Both the position numbers and the translations under genes were made by a program. The notes beneath the pieces are model-generated. The model searched no databases. It saw only the letters and a list, made by a program, of their open reading frames with translations, and was not told the DNA's origin. A stretch of 34,926 nt of DNA, from contig NZ_LZZM01000208.1 in the NCBI RefSeq assembly GCF_002006345.1, positions 1-34,926 of the forward strand. Direction: 5' to 3'. This DNA comes from Clostridium puniceum. Lineage in GTDB: Bacteria > Bacillota > Clostridia > Clostridiales > Clostridiaceae. This document shows positions 25,309-34,830 of this stretch, piece after piece. Every line of letters begins with the position of its first letter. The first letter of the stretch is position 1.

Positions 25309-27402
25309 TTATCTTACAGGGCAAACTCCATTTGCACACTCTTTATCAATAATTTCATGTTCTTCGTCATCATCAAGTTCTGCAAGTAGTTCATAATCTA
25401 TTGGTTTAATATTTTTTAAACGTTCTTCATAATCTTCTTTTGTTGTAGATTCATATGGAAGCAACGGATAAGTTTCATCCATTAATGGTAAGAAAGTTAT
25501 ACCGACTACATGTTCAAAATTCTCATATAACCAATCAGCAACGTCATCCCATTCTTCCTCTTGTACATGTACAGTGATTGACGTATTATGATCTGTCCAG
25601 TTAAGCATTGACAGTTTATAAAGTTCAAGCTGCTCTATTGCAGAAACATCATATTTTGTTTTTCCCTTAGGTGCCTTAATAGGGAATTCTATAACTTTTG
25701 TAGTGCAATTTTCATCTGTTTGGCCATTTTCATTATATATAGGATAACATTTAAGTTTTTCTATCATCTTATATAATGGGTCAGAGGTAGAAATTCTAAT
25801 TCTTCTAATGTAATAATTAGAATGAGAATAATGTATTCCAGAACTTACACCTGGAAGAGTTGAAAGTGATCCTTCTGGCTTAATAGTAGTCATAAGGTCA
25901 GGTACTGAAATTTCAAGCTCCTTGCAATATTTTTCACCTTCATTTCTAACCACAGATCTTAAATGACTCAATAATTTAGCTAAATCTTTATAACTCATAT
26001 TTGTTTTATTCACCATGTCCATCATACCAGTTAAAGATATTCCAATTATTCGATCTTCTTTCATAATCTTATCCCAGTCTGGAAGTTCAACCGTTACTAG
26101 TGTCATTCTAATTGCTACTCTTGTAGATAATTTTAATATTTTTTCTAATTGTTTAATATCTATTTTATTATGCTCATCTACAAAGGCAACTAAATTATTT
26201 GTAGATAAATTACAGCATTCATGAGATTTTAATAAAATTTCTCCACAAGGGTTACATCCCTTAAAAGTATCCTTTCTTTTTGCTGCTTCAGTTCCATTAA
26301 TAAATCCAGGTTCGCCATTTATTTTTATGGAATTTAATATTTCTTTTATTTTGTATAAAGAAGGTTTTTTATTGTACAATACAGAATTGTTACTCATTTT
26401 TCTATGGGAGATGTCTAAATTTTCTATCCAATTTCCATCAACTATCTTATATAAATCACTTTTTGCATTTATAACATCTGTATCTTCTTCGTCGCAAAGA
26501 ATCATCATTGCACTACGTCTTACTCCTCCAGATACAACATTTTCACTTATTATAGTTGCTAGATCAAGAACATCTATGGATTTTAATTTTCCATCTGAAA
26601 GGTTATTACAAACTTTATTAATCTTTTCAAACATTCTCTTTAAAGATTTGTGTCCAGATGCACGGCCTCCAAATCTTTTTAGCCTTTCACCTTCAGGTCT
26701 AACGTAACTATAATCAATTATCACCTTTTTAATATCAATATATTCTGGTTCTGTAATTAATTTAAAGTAATATTCTAATGCCGCACACCAACCTTCTTTG
26801 CTATCTCCAACTTTAATTGTTACTATAGATGAATCTTTTTTATCTATAGTAAGTTTTGTATCTTCCATATATTCTTTTGGCATATATTTATGAACATCTT
26901 CATTATATTCTCCATTTAAAGATATGTTTCTTATTTTAGCCATATCTGATATTAATTGTTTATCAATTCTAATTCCTACACCAGAACCAACCATAAGAAG
27001 GTAAAATACGTCCACAAAATCATGAAATCTTTCAATCATTGTAAATTAGCAGTTATAATTTGAAAGAGGATAATTTTTTACTATATCTGTACCACCCATA
27101 TAAAGGGTTCTGCCAGAAGTAAAAGTCCTTAAGTTAAATAAATTATCAAATAAAAGTTCAGCTTCTTTAATTTCATCATTCATATTTATAAATAATCCAT
27201 GTTTCTTTTTGAAATTTATACCAAGCTCAATATTATATTCAGTAGTCCTAAGAACAGTTTCGAACCAATTTTCTCTTCTTTTTTTATTATCTAAATATCT
27301 TGAATAAGTTCTTAAATAAACAAATTCACCAATATTACTTAAAGGCGTATTTTCAATTTCTCTATAATTGTTTAAAAATTCTTCTGATAATATTCTATTC
27401 AT
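25309..27402 (-). pseudogene. nrdJ: Adenosylcobalamin-dependent class II ribonucleotide reductase with in-frame stop
   Basis: Monomeric class II reductase like Lactobacillus leichmannii RTPR, reducing ribonucleoside triphosphates using B12. Two pieces, 27402-27046 (118 aa) and 27039-25309 (576 aa), are in the same frame and separated by one TAA at 27048-27046. Everything else is intact: all five RTPR cysteines have counterparts, C118 (LSNYNC, RTPR C119), C265 of the second piece (GCNPCGE, thiyl radical site), C276 (ECCNLSTNNL), and the C-terminal pair C568/C573 (CANGVC). The stop stands exactly after C118 where Ser/Ala is expected, so a TCA-to-TAA change is the simplest cause. An ATG three codons later has no ribosome binding site. 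The first ATG has AGGAGG. Translation should give only a 118-aa fragment unless the stop is read through. Confidence 0.88.
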
Positions 27403-27473
27403 ATGATATTCCTCCTAATTTTCTTTATAAGTAATTTAAGAACAATTAAAAACTTCTCTTGTTATTATCTTAA

Positions 27474-27501
27474 ATTATAGTATTCCTTTGTTAAATGATA
27501 A
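27474..27501 (-). promoter_or_regulatory. Putative nrdJ promoter
   Basis: On the - strand TTATCA (27501-27496), 16-base spacer, and a perfect TATAAT (27479-27474), about 72 bases before the start codon. AGGAGG ribosome binding site at 27416-27411 region. Confidence 0.4.
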
Positions 27502-27680
27502 TTATTATTTTATACTATTTTGTGGAAAAGTACAATATATTGTGTTAATAAAGAATAAAAATACTATATGTAGATTTAACTGATTGCTAAATCTTAAATT
27601 CTAAGGTCTTACGCATTAACTTCTAAGGAAATTTATTCAAAAAAATATTAAGCATAGACTGTAAGAACAAGGTTGTTTAA

Positions 27681-27815
27681 ATAAAAGAATTATTATATTA
27701 TTTCTTTAAAGTAAGTCGTTACTATGAAATAATAGAAGAATTTCCAGGTAGCATGATAAATAATTTAGAGAATAAGATTATTTATTTTATTAATTTATTT
27801 ATAAAATATTCTTAA
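27681..27815 (+). pseudogene. Coding-like remnant, unrecognised
   Basis: An open stretch of 44 codons without a start, containing LLYYFFKVSRYYEIIEEFPG, then INNLENKIIYFIN. Its composition looks protein-like (YYEIIEEFPGSM) but no family is recognised and no ribosome binding site exists. It may be the tail of a gene deleted together with the start of the SPFH gene. Confidence 0.25.
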
Positions 27816-27822
27816 AGATCCA

Positions 27823-28584
27823 ATGGGAATTGTAACAGTACAAGATGGACCATCTCTCGCAAATGGAGAAATAATTGCTCCAGTAGTTGAAGAAGATCCA
27901 ACAGATTTAGAAACATATCATAATAATTTTCAAAATCCAGAGGCTTTCTTAAAAGCAGGTGGATATAGAGGAAAGCAATATCAAGTAATTAGCGATGGTA
28001 CTTACTTTATAAATCGTTTGTTTGCAAGTATAGATATTATTCGAAAGACAATAATTCCAGTAGGATTTGCTGGCGTTGTAAACTCTTTTGTTGGTAAAAA
28101 AGGTGTAGATGTATCTGGGAGTACTTATACTCATGGAGAATTAGTTGAAGAAGGCTGTAAAGGTATATGGGCAAATCCATTAAAACCAGGTAAGTATTCT
28201 TACAAATAAGAAATTAATATTAAAATTCAAGAAAATGTTGGTAAAGCGGAACTTCAAAAAGCTAGACAAGATGCTGAAAAACAAAAAACTCTTGCAGATG
28301 CTGAAGCCTATAAGGTTAAGAAAATTGCAGAAGCTCAAGCAGAAATGAAGGCAATACTTGGTATTGCACAAGCTATTGCAACTAAAGAACAAGTTAATGC
28401 TTATGGTGGTCCACAATATCAAGTAATTCAAGATGTAATGACTAAATTTACAGATTCAATTAGAGAAGGAAAGATTAACATAGTTCCTAATAATGTAGTT
28501 ACTATGGGTGGAACTGAAAATAGTGGAAATGTAAATGCTGTAGAAAGTCTTCTTGCAGTTTTATATAGAGAATTCAATATTTAA
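27823..28584 (+). pseudogene. SPFH/band-7 (flotillin-like) protein, internally deleted
   Basis: Two pieces in the same frame. The first (27823-28209) reads GIVTVQDGPSLANGEIIAPV, FQNPEAFLKAGGYRGKQYQV, GTYFINRLFASID and PVGFAGVVNSFVGKKGVDVS, the conserved front half of a large SPFH-domain family, ending in PLKPGKYSYK and a TAA. Directly after it, still in frame, comes the alanine/glutamate-rich coiled coil (AELQKARQDAEKQK, AYKVKKIAEAQAEMK) and the C-terminus to 28584. The roughly 200-residue core expected between PGKY and the coiled coil is missing, and the N-terminal membrane segment and ribosome binding site are absent. SPFH proteins scaffold membrane microdomains; this one cannot be functional. 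Confidence 0.8.
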
Positions 28585-29018
28585 AATGATGAAGTTTTAA
28601 GAAATAAGTATGTTAAATAGAAAAGTTTTAAAATACTTTGGTAATCTTTTAATAATAGAATAAATAATAGATCTTAATATCTCATTAAAAAATGAAATTG
28701 TGATATTTTTTAATGAGATATTAATTGTTTGAGTATTAAACAATTAACTAAAAATTAACTTTAAATTTAAATATATACCTTAATATGTATATATAAACAA
28801 TTTATTTTAATAATATTTGTTTTTATTGTATAAAAGTAAAATATAATGTTTGAAAAACATGGATGAATGGTATAATAATAAAAGGCCAAAATTTCATATT
28901 AGCATAAAAGAGCTTAGCTTATATAGTTAACTAAAAAATAGAGAAGAATGTTAGGTTAATAATGTATGTTGAAATATAGGATGAAATTAGTAGATTTAAG
29001 CAAGGAGAAATTTAATTA
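28585..29018. other. Intergenic region upstream of the DEAD-box helicase
   Basis: About 430 AT-rich bases with one long hairpin (28674-28724). The remaining ~290 bases before the helicase probably contain its promoter and a long leader, as is common for cold-induced helicase genes, but no element is distinct. Confidence 0.4.
28674..28724. terminator. 20-bp perfect hairpin, probable bidirectional terminator
   Basis: Bases 28674-28693 pair exactly with 28705-28724 around an 11-base loop. The arms contain an A6/T6 block, so a U-rich stretch exists in both orientations. Confidence 0.6.
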
Positions 29019-30455
29019 ATGAAAAGTGGATTTAGTAAATTTAAAATAGGAGAGGAAATTTTAAAGTCTATAGAGGGACTTGGATATAATAAGCCATCAG
29101 AAGTTCAAGAAAAAGTAATACCAGAAATTCTTAATAATAAAGATGTTATAGTAAAATCACAAACTGGAAGTGGAAAAACTGCAGCATTTGGAATTCCTTT
29201 ATGTGAAAGAATAGATTGGGAAGAAAATAGTCCTCAAGTTTTGGTTTTAACGCCGACAAGAGAGCTTGCTGTTCAAGTAAGTGAGGATATTTCTAATATA
29301 GGAAGGTTTAAAAGAATAAAAGCTGTTGCAGTTTTTGGTAAAGAATCAATAATGGATCAAATAAGAAAATTAAAGCAAAAGACTCACATAGTGGTTGGAA
29401 CTCCAGGAAGAATTTTAGATCATATAGATAGGGGAAGCCTTAATTTAGCACGAATAAAATATTTTGTTATAGACGAAGCAGATGAAATGCTTAATATGGG
29501 ATTTATAGATCAAGTTGAAAGTGTAATTAAAAGCCTTACAAATAAAAAAGTTACTATGTTATTTTCAGCAACAATGCCAGATGAAATAAGAGAATTATCC
29601 GAAAAATATATGAATAAGCCAGTAGATATTACTATTGAAAAACAAAAACTTATTGCAGATAATATAGAACACTATGTATGTTATATGGATTATGAAAAAA
29701 AATTAGAAAGCCTAAATAGTATATTAATACATGAAAAACCTGAAACAGCAGTTATATTTGCTAGGACTCAAGAAAATGTAGATAAAGTTTTTGAGTTTCT
29801 AAAGTCAAAAAAATATTCAACTAATAAAATTCATGGTGGAATGCTTCAAAAGGAAAGACTTACTACAATGGAAAGTTATAGACGTGGAGACTTTAGGCTG
29901 CTTGTTGCAACAGATGTAGCTTCAAGAGGAATTGATATTGAAGGTATTACTCATGTGATAAACTTTGATCTTCCAGCAGAAAAGGAAGCTTATGTGCATA
30001 GAATAGGTAGAACAGGAAGAGCAGGCGCAAAAGGAAAAGCTATAAGTTTTTGTGTGAAAGAAAAAGATAGTCTTTTAAATGACATTGAAGAACTAATAGG
30101 TTTCAAAATTCCAATTTACTATATTACAGGGAAAGAACAAATAGAAGAAGAAAGTATAGAAATACTTAAAAGCAAACCTAAGAGAAAAAAAGAAAAAGCT
30201 AAAGTTATAAATACAAATATAACTAAAATTTATTTAAATGGAGGAAAGAAAAAGAAAATTCGTCCAGGGGATATTGTTGGAGCTATTTCGCAAATTGAAG
30301 GTATAAGTGCAGATGATATTGGAATAATTGATGTTCAAGATTCTGTATCTTATGTAGATATATTTAATGGAAAAGGGAATAAAGTAATAGAAGCCTTAAA
30401 AAACATGACTATAAAAGGCAAGAAGATTGCTGTAGAAAAGGCAAGAAGTAAATAA
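29019..30455 (+). CDS. dbpA: DEAD-box RNA helicase, DbpA/YxiN type
   Basis: A 478-aa ATP-dependent RNA helicase. Q-motif around 5-34 (FSKFKIGEEILKSIEGLGY, PSEVQ), Walker A SQTGSGKT at 47-54, PTRELA at 79-84, DEAD at 152-155, SAT at 183-185, and HRIGRTGRAG in the second RecA domain. After a basic linker (KSKPKRKKEKAK) residues about 403-475 form the DbpA-type RNA-recognition domain (KIYLNGGKKKKIRPGDIVGA ... GIIDVQDSVSYVDI ... IKGKKIAVEKA), which in DbpA/YxiN targets hairpin 92 of 23S rRNA. So a role in large-subunit assembly is expected. AAGGAG at about 29003-29008 precedes the ATG. Confidence 0.93.
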   Translation: MKSGFSKFKIGEEILKSIEGLGYNKPSEVQEKVIPEILNNKDVIVKSQTGSGKTAAFGIPLCERIDWEENSPQVLVLTPTRELAVQVSEDISNIGRFKRIKAVAVFGKESIMDQIRKLKQKTHIVVGTPGRILDHIDRGSLNLARIKYFVIDEADEMLNMGFIDQVESVIKSLTNKKVTMLFSATMPDEIRELSEKYMNKPVDITIEKQKLIADNIEHYVCYMDYEKKLESLNSILIHEKPETAVIFARTQENVDKVFEFLKSKKYSTNKIHGGMLQKERLTTMESYRRGDFRLLVATDVASRGIDIEGITHVINFDLPAEKEAYVHRIGRTGRAGAKGKAISFCVKEKDSLLNDIEELIGFKIPIYYITGKEQIEEESIEILKSKPKRKKEKAKVINTNITKIYLNGGKKKKIRPGDIVGAISQIEGISADDIGIIDVQDSVSYVDIFNGKGNKVIEALKNMTIKGKKIAVEKARSK

Positions 30456-30650
30456 AATTATTATATTGATAGAAAAAAGTGAGTTTATAATCATTCATAG
30501 AAAATTTATATAATATTAATTTATAGAAAATAATATTATGGTTGCAGTCCATTTAAAGTAAAATAGGTGTATAATATTTGATGAAAGTAAAATATTCTAG
30601 TATTCTTAAATTTAGATTTAATATAATTTTAAAGAGGTGTTATTGTAATA

Positions 30651-31520
30651 ATGAGTTTAGATAGAAATACGAAATGTTGGTGTGGCAGTGGATTAAAATA
30701 TAAAAAATGTCACTTAGAATTTGATGAAAAAATAGAAAGTTATAGACGTAAGGGTTGTATAGTTCCAGAAAGAGAGCTTATAAAAAGTCCTGAAGATATA
30801 GAAGGAATTAGAAAAAGCGCTGAAATTAATAATGGTGTTTTAGATTTAGTTGCAAGTAAGATTAAAGCAGGCATGAGTACTGCAGAAATAGATAAATTAG
30901 TATATGAATATACTACAGAGCGTGGTGGAATTCCAGCACCATTAAATTATGAGGGCTTTCCAAAGAGTGTATGTACGTCAATAAACAATCAAGTTTGCCA
31001 TGGAATTCCAGATGAAAGTGTTATTTTAGAAGAGGGAGACATTATAAATGTAGATGTTTCTACAATTTTAAATGGCTATTATTCAGACGCATCGAGAATG
31101 TTTATGATAGGACGGGTTAGTGAAGAATCAGAAAAATTAGTAAGAGTAGCTAGAGAATGTATGGTGAAGGGAATAGAAGCCATAAAACCATGGGGATTTT
31201 TAGGTGATATAGGTGCAGCTTGCCAGGAACATGCACACAAAAATGGATATACAATAGTTAGAGCCTTAGGTGGACATGGAGTTGGTAATGAATTTCATGA
31301 AGATCCATTTGTGCCACATATAGGAGAAAAAGGAACAGGCATGTTGCTTGTGCCAGGAATGGTCCTCACTGTAGAACCAATGGTAAATCAAGGAGTTTTC
31401 GATGTATTTGTTGATGAAGAAAACGAATGGACTATCTATACTGAAGATGATAAATTATCAGCTCAATGGGAGCATACAGTGTTAATTACTGAAACCGGAG
31501 TTGAGATTTTAGCTAAATAA
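30651..31520 (+). CDS. map: Methionine aminopeptidase type I with N-terminal SEC-C motif
   Basis: A 289-aa metallo-aminopeptidase removing initiator methionine. Residues 8-21 (KCWCGSGLKYKKCH) are a SEC-C zinc motif (C9, C11, C20, H21), an N-terminal extension linking the enzyme to the ribosome in related proteins. The catalytic domain has all five metal ligands: D135 and D146 (NVDVSTILNGYYSDAS), H209 (GGHGVG), E242 (TVEPM) and E274 (QWEHTV), and H117 in the substrate pocket. Clostridia usually have a second, shorter MAP in the ribosomal protein cluster; this is the accessory copy. AAAGAGGTG at 30631-30639 lies slightly far (11 bases) from the ATG. Monocistronic. Confidence 0.95.
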   Translation: MSLDRNTKCWCGSGLKYKKCHLEFDEKIESYRRKGCIVPERELIKSPEDIEGIRKSAEINNGVLDLVASKIKAGMSTAEIDKLVYEYTTERGGIPAPLNYEGFPKSVCTSINNQVCHGIPDESVILEEGDIINVDVSTILNGYYSDASRMFMIGRVSEESEKLVRVARECMVKGIEAIKPWGFLGDIGAACQEHAHKNGYTIVRALGGHGVGNEFHEDPFVPHIGEKGTGMLLVPGMVLTVEPMVNQGVFDVFVDEENEWTIYTEDDKLSAQWEHTVLITETGVEILAK

Positions 31521-31609
31521 CTGTGTACCACTTCAGGGGATAATATAAAACTATAAGCGAATTATAAAGTTAATTAAATAATAAATGTAAATATTAAACG
31601 GTGTAACTA

Positions 31610-31647
31610 AAAGTATAGAGATATATATTTTTAGCTATACCTTTTTT
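31610..31647 (+). terminator. Terminator of map
   Basis: GTATAG (31613-31618) pairs with CTATAC (31635-31640), extended by A/T pairs past one mismatch, followed by T6. A weaker stem than others in the window. Confidence 0.55.
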
Positions 31648-31813
31648 GTGCGAGAAAAACATAAAAATTGTGAAATTTAAAATCCAGTTATATCAATGGT
31701 TTCAACAGTAGGGAATTGTGAAAATCTTAGTGAAAATGGGTGTGGCATAGTCACTTTTATTCTGTGTAAAAGATATTTACAGTGTACTAATTATATATGG
31801 TGAAATTTTAATT

Positions 31814-31922
31814 TATATATGTTCTAAAAAATTTTGTTCATTAAGATTTAATTTCTATATTAGAGTGATTGGATAAGACAACCAACTAAATTATGAACTT
31901 TCTTAATTAGAACTTATATATA
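31814..31922. repeat. 109-bp palindromic repeat, copy E2
   Basis: Same sequence and orientation as 22354-22462, without a single difference, about 9.5 kb away. It sits about 240 bases upstream of recQ. Confidence 0.8.
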
Positions 31923-32163
31923 ACAAAATTAAGTTACAACTATAACTTACATCAAATAAAGAAGAACATAAGTGCGTATACCATTCATAATGTTGGAAAC
32001 AATTATAGTATAGGCTTAAGTACTCAAAATTAAATTTTATGCTATAATGGTTCATGTCATAAATTTTAATTAAAATTTACAACTTAAGCTTATATATAAA
32101 ACAAGATAAGTTTAACTATTAATGTAACTATATTAAATCAATTAATTTAAGGAGCAATAATTA

Positions 32164-34617
32164 ATGAAAAACAAAGCATTAGATGTTTTAGAAAAATATT
32201 ATGGATATAAGACTTTTAGAAGAGGTCAAGAAGATATAATAAATAAAATAGTAAATGGAGAAGATGTTCTTGCCATAATGCCAACAGGAGGAGGGAAATC
32301 TATTTGTTATCAGATTCCAGCATTAATGCTAGATGGGATAACAGTAGTAATATCTCCACTTATATCACTTATGAAGGATCAAGTTGATACTTTAAAAGAT
32401 ATGGGGATTAAAGGTGCATTAATTAATAGTACATTAAGTGCTACTGAAGAAGCCAAAGTAATAAATAATCTTCAAAACGGTGAAATTAAAATACTTTATA
32501 TTGCCCCTGAAAGATTAGAATCTTTTGAATTTTTAAATATGATTTCAAAATGCAATGTTTCACAAATAGCAGTAGATGAAGCACATTGTATTTCTCAATG
32601 GGGACACGATTTTAGAGTGAGTTATAGAAAAATATCAGATTTTATTAATTTACTTAAAGAGAGACCTATAATTACAGCTTTTACCGCAACAGCATCAAAA
32701 GAAGTAAGAGATGATATAGTAAAACTATTAAAATTAAATAATCCTGAAGTCTTTGTAACAGGCTTTAACAGGGAAAACTTACTTATAAATGTAATTAAAA
32801 GTGGAAGCAAGAAAGATTATTTAAATAGTTATATTGAAAATAATAAAGAAGTTTCAGGAATTATATATGCTGCAACTAGAAAAGAAGTTGATAATTTATA
32901 TGAGGATTTGGATGATAAAGGATATAATGTAACTCGTTATCATGCTGGATTATCTGAAAACATGAGAAAAGAAAATCAAGATAATTTTATATATGACAGG
33001 GCAAGTATTATGGTTGCAACTAATGCTTTTGGGATGGGAATAGATAAACCTAATATAAGGTATGTAGTACATTATAATATGCCAAGAAATATAGAAAGTT
33101 ATTATCAAGAAATTGGTAGAGCAGGAAGAGATGGCGAAAATAGTGAATGTATACTTTTATTTGCCCCACAAGATGTTCAAGTTCAAAAATATTTAATTGA
33201 AAATTCAATAGAAAATGGAGAACGAAAAAATAGTCAATATAAAAAACTTCAGCAGATGATTGATTTTGTTCATAGCAATGATTGTTATAGAAAATATATT
33301 TTGGAGTATTTTGGAGAAGAATATAATATTGAGTGTGATAATTGTAGCAACTGTTTAAGTGAAGGAGAATTGGTAGATAAAACTATAGAAGCACAAAAAG
33401 TACTTTCTTGTATATATAGAATGAAAAGTAAATTTGGAAGTGGAATGCTTGTAGATGTACTTAGAGGATCTAAAAACAAAAAAGTTATGCAATTTAAATT
33501 TAATGAACTTTCAACTTATGGACTAATGAAAGAATATTCAGCAGAAGAGCTTAAAAACTTTATAAATACCTTAATTTCTCAAGGGTATATCAGTGTAGTT
33601 GAAGGTACTTATCCAGTTTTAACTTTAAATGATAAATCTAGAAGTGTATTAACTTCACAGGAAAAAGTGGAGTTAAAAGAATTTAAGGTAGAAAAGAAAG
33701 CTCATGAAGATAATGAATTGTTTGAAATCCTTAGAACTATAAGACAGGAGTTAGCAAAACAAAATAATGTTCCACCATATATTATATTTGGTGATGTTGC
33801 ATTAAAAGAAATGGCTATGAAATATCCAATAAATAAAACAGCAATGCTTAAGATATCTGGAGTTGGAGAAGTTAAATATAATAAATATGGAAAAGCTTTT
33901 GAAGAAGCAATAAAAATATTTACACAAGAACATAATATAGAAGTACCTAATTATGAAGAAGAAAATTTGAAAGAAATTAAAAATCATGATAATAAAAATG
34001 AGAATTTAAAATTAGAAGTAAGCACAGATTCAGAATTATATAATAGACTCCGTATGGCAAGAGATGAATTTGCTAAAAAAGAAGGGGCTATGCCACAAGC
34101 AATTATATCTCAGAATAGCTTAAAAGAAATAAGTGGAAGATACCCTAATACTGTAGAAAAATTAAAAGATATAAGTGGTATGGGCCCTAAAAAAATCAGT
34201 TCTTATGGAGATATAATAGTTAAAATAGTACATGAATATTTATTGGAAACTAATAAAGAAGTAAGATGGATAGAAAGAAAAAGAAAAAAAGTTGTAATTG
34301 ATGGAGAAAATAGAGAAAATAATGAAATTGCAATAGATATGCTTAAAGAAAATATTAGTATTCATGAAGTATCTGAGAAAATAGAATTATCAATTTCAAC
34401 TATTTTAGGTTATGTAACAGATTATATTAAGGAATTTGGAGAGAATGTATTTAATATAGATTTAGAAGAATTTTATAATGAAGAAGATAAAAAATTAATT
34501 GTAAATGCTTGTGAAAAAAATGGTTACTCTCAGATAAGTTTATTAAAAAAAGAACTTCCTTCTCATATTAAATATGAAAGTATAAGATCAGTAATTCTGA
34601 AGAAATATTTTATTTAA
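32164..34617 (+). CDS. recQ: RecQ DNA helicase with two HRDC domains
   Basis: An 817-aa 3'-5' DNA helicase for recombination and fork repair, longer than the usual ~600-residue RecQ. Walker A MPTGGGKS at 39-46, DEAH at 138-141 with the aromatic-rich loop HCISQWGHDFR, and QEIGRAGRDG at 315-324. The RecQ zinc site is C374, C391, C394 and C397, followed by the winged-helix RQC domain (about 405-510). Two HRDC domains follow: about 520-590 (LRTIRQELAKQNNVPPYIIF) and about 624-692 (LRMARDEFAKKEGAMPQAII). The last 110 residues carry a helix-turn-helix of the type found at RecQ C-termini (ISIHEVSEKIELSISTILGY). AAGGAG at 32149-32154 precedes the ATG. Confidence 0.96.
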   Translation: MKNKALDVLEKYYGYKTFRRGQEDIINKIVNGEDVLAIMPTGGGKSICYQIPALMLDGITVVISPLISLMKDQVDTLKDMGIKGALINSTLSATEEAKVINNLQNGEIKILYIAPERLESFEFLNMISKCNVSQIAVDEAHCISQWGHDFRVSYRKISDFINLLKERPIITAFTATASKEVRDDIVKLLKLNNPEVFVTGFNRENLLINVIKSGSKKDYLNSYIENNKEVSGIIYAATRKEVDNLYEDLDDKGYNVTRYHAGLSENMRKENQDNFIYDRASIMVATNAFGMGIDKPNIRYVVHYNMPRNIESYYQEIGRAGRDGENSECILLFAPQDVQVQKYLIENSIENGERKNSQYKKLQQMIDFVHSNDCYRKYILEYFGEEYNIECDNCSNCLSEGELVDKTIEAQKVLSCIYRMKSKFGSGMLVDVLRGSKNKKVMQFKFNELSTYGLMKEYSAEELKNFINTLISQGYISVVEGTYPVLTLNDKSRSVLTSQEKVELKEFKVEKKAHEDNELFEILRTIRQELAKQNNVPPYIIFGDVALKEMAMKYPINKTAMLKISGVGEVKYNKYGKAFEEAIKIFTQEHNIEVPNYEEENLKEIKNHDNKNENLKLEVSTDSELYNRLRMARDEFAKKEGAMPQAIISQNSLKEISGRYPNTVEKLKDISGMGPKKISSYGDIIVKIVHEYLLETNKEVRWIERKRKKVVIDGENRENNEIAIDMLKENISIHEVSEKIELSISTILGYVTDYIKEFGENVFNIDLEEFYNEEDKKLIVNACEKNGYSQISLLKKELPSHIKYESIRSVILKKYFI

Positions 34618-34687
34618 AAGTTTTAGTTGATATTATATAATAAATATGTTATTCTAAATAAGCAGTTGGTACGTAAAGTGCTAGCGT

Positions 34688-34729
34688 GGAGCTTAGAGTG
34701 TCCTTCGCCGGTCTCTAAGCTCCTTTTTT
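34688..34729 (+). terminator. GC-rich terminator of recQ
   Basis: GGAGCTTAGAG (34688-34698) pairs perfectly with CTCTAAGCTCC (34713-34723), 14-base loop, then T6. The stem, loop and preceding bases are markedly richer in G+C than the surroundings. Confidence 0.9.
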
Positions 34730-34794
34730 CTGTAAAAATAATTGCTTATTTTTGGAATATAATTTTTAAATTATATAATCAACTAAATAACACT

Positions 34795-34830
34795 AAATAC
34801 TCCCTATCTTATAAATGTAAGAGAGTATTT
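34795..34830. terminator. AT-rich hairpin
   Basis: AAATACTC (34795-34802) pairs with GAGTATTT (34823-34830), with an inner CTTA/TAAG stem. It may be a terminator for a gene converging from beyond the window edge. Confidence 0.4.

Larger units (their letters stand above)
27403..27822. other. Region between nrdJ and the SPFH remnant
   Basis: The nrdJ promoter region lies at 27411-27501. I see no B12 riboswitch (no recognisable B12 box). A coding-like remnant is at 27681-27815. The rest is featureless AT-rich sequence. Confidence 0.45.
31521..32163. other. Intergenic region between map and recQ
   Basis: About 640 bases: a terminator at 31610-31647, a small open frame from 31694 with four cysteines (NCENLSENGCGIVTF) but no ribosome binding site, repeat copy E2 at 31814-31922, then about 240 bases of AT-rich leader before recQ. 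Confidence 0.5.

Noticed and set aside
25075..25389. 104-codon + strand frame between the secreted protein and nrdJ
   Set aside because: Starts inside the tail of a terminator with no ribosome binding site, contains the nrdJ terminator, and its last 80 bases are antisense to the nrdJ C-terminus. The middle (around YNETIETIESDDFYIMKKTL) looks somewhat protein-like, so a remnant cannot be fully excluded.
27403..27680. Cobalamin riboswitch upstream of nrdJ
   Set aside because: Looked for because the enzyme uses B12; no B12-box-like conserved core or suitable structure seen on the - strand.
31694..31801. Short frame with four cysteines (NCENLSENGCGIVTF) before repeat copy E2
   Set aside because: No ribosome binding site, 35 codons, preceded in frame by a stop; could be a remnant but there is no support for expression.
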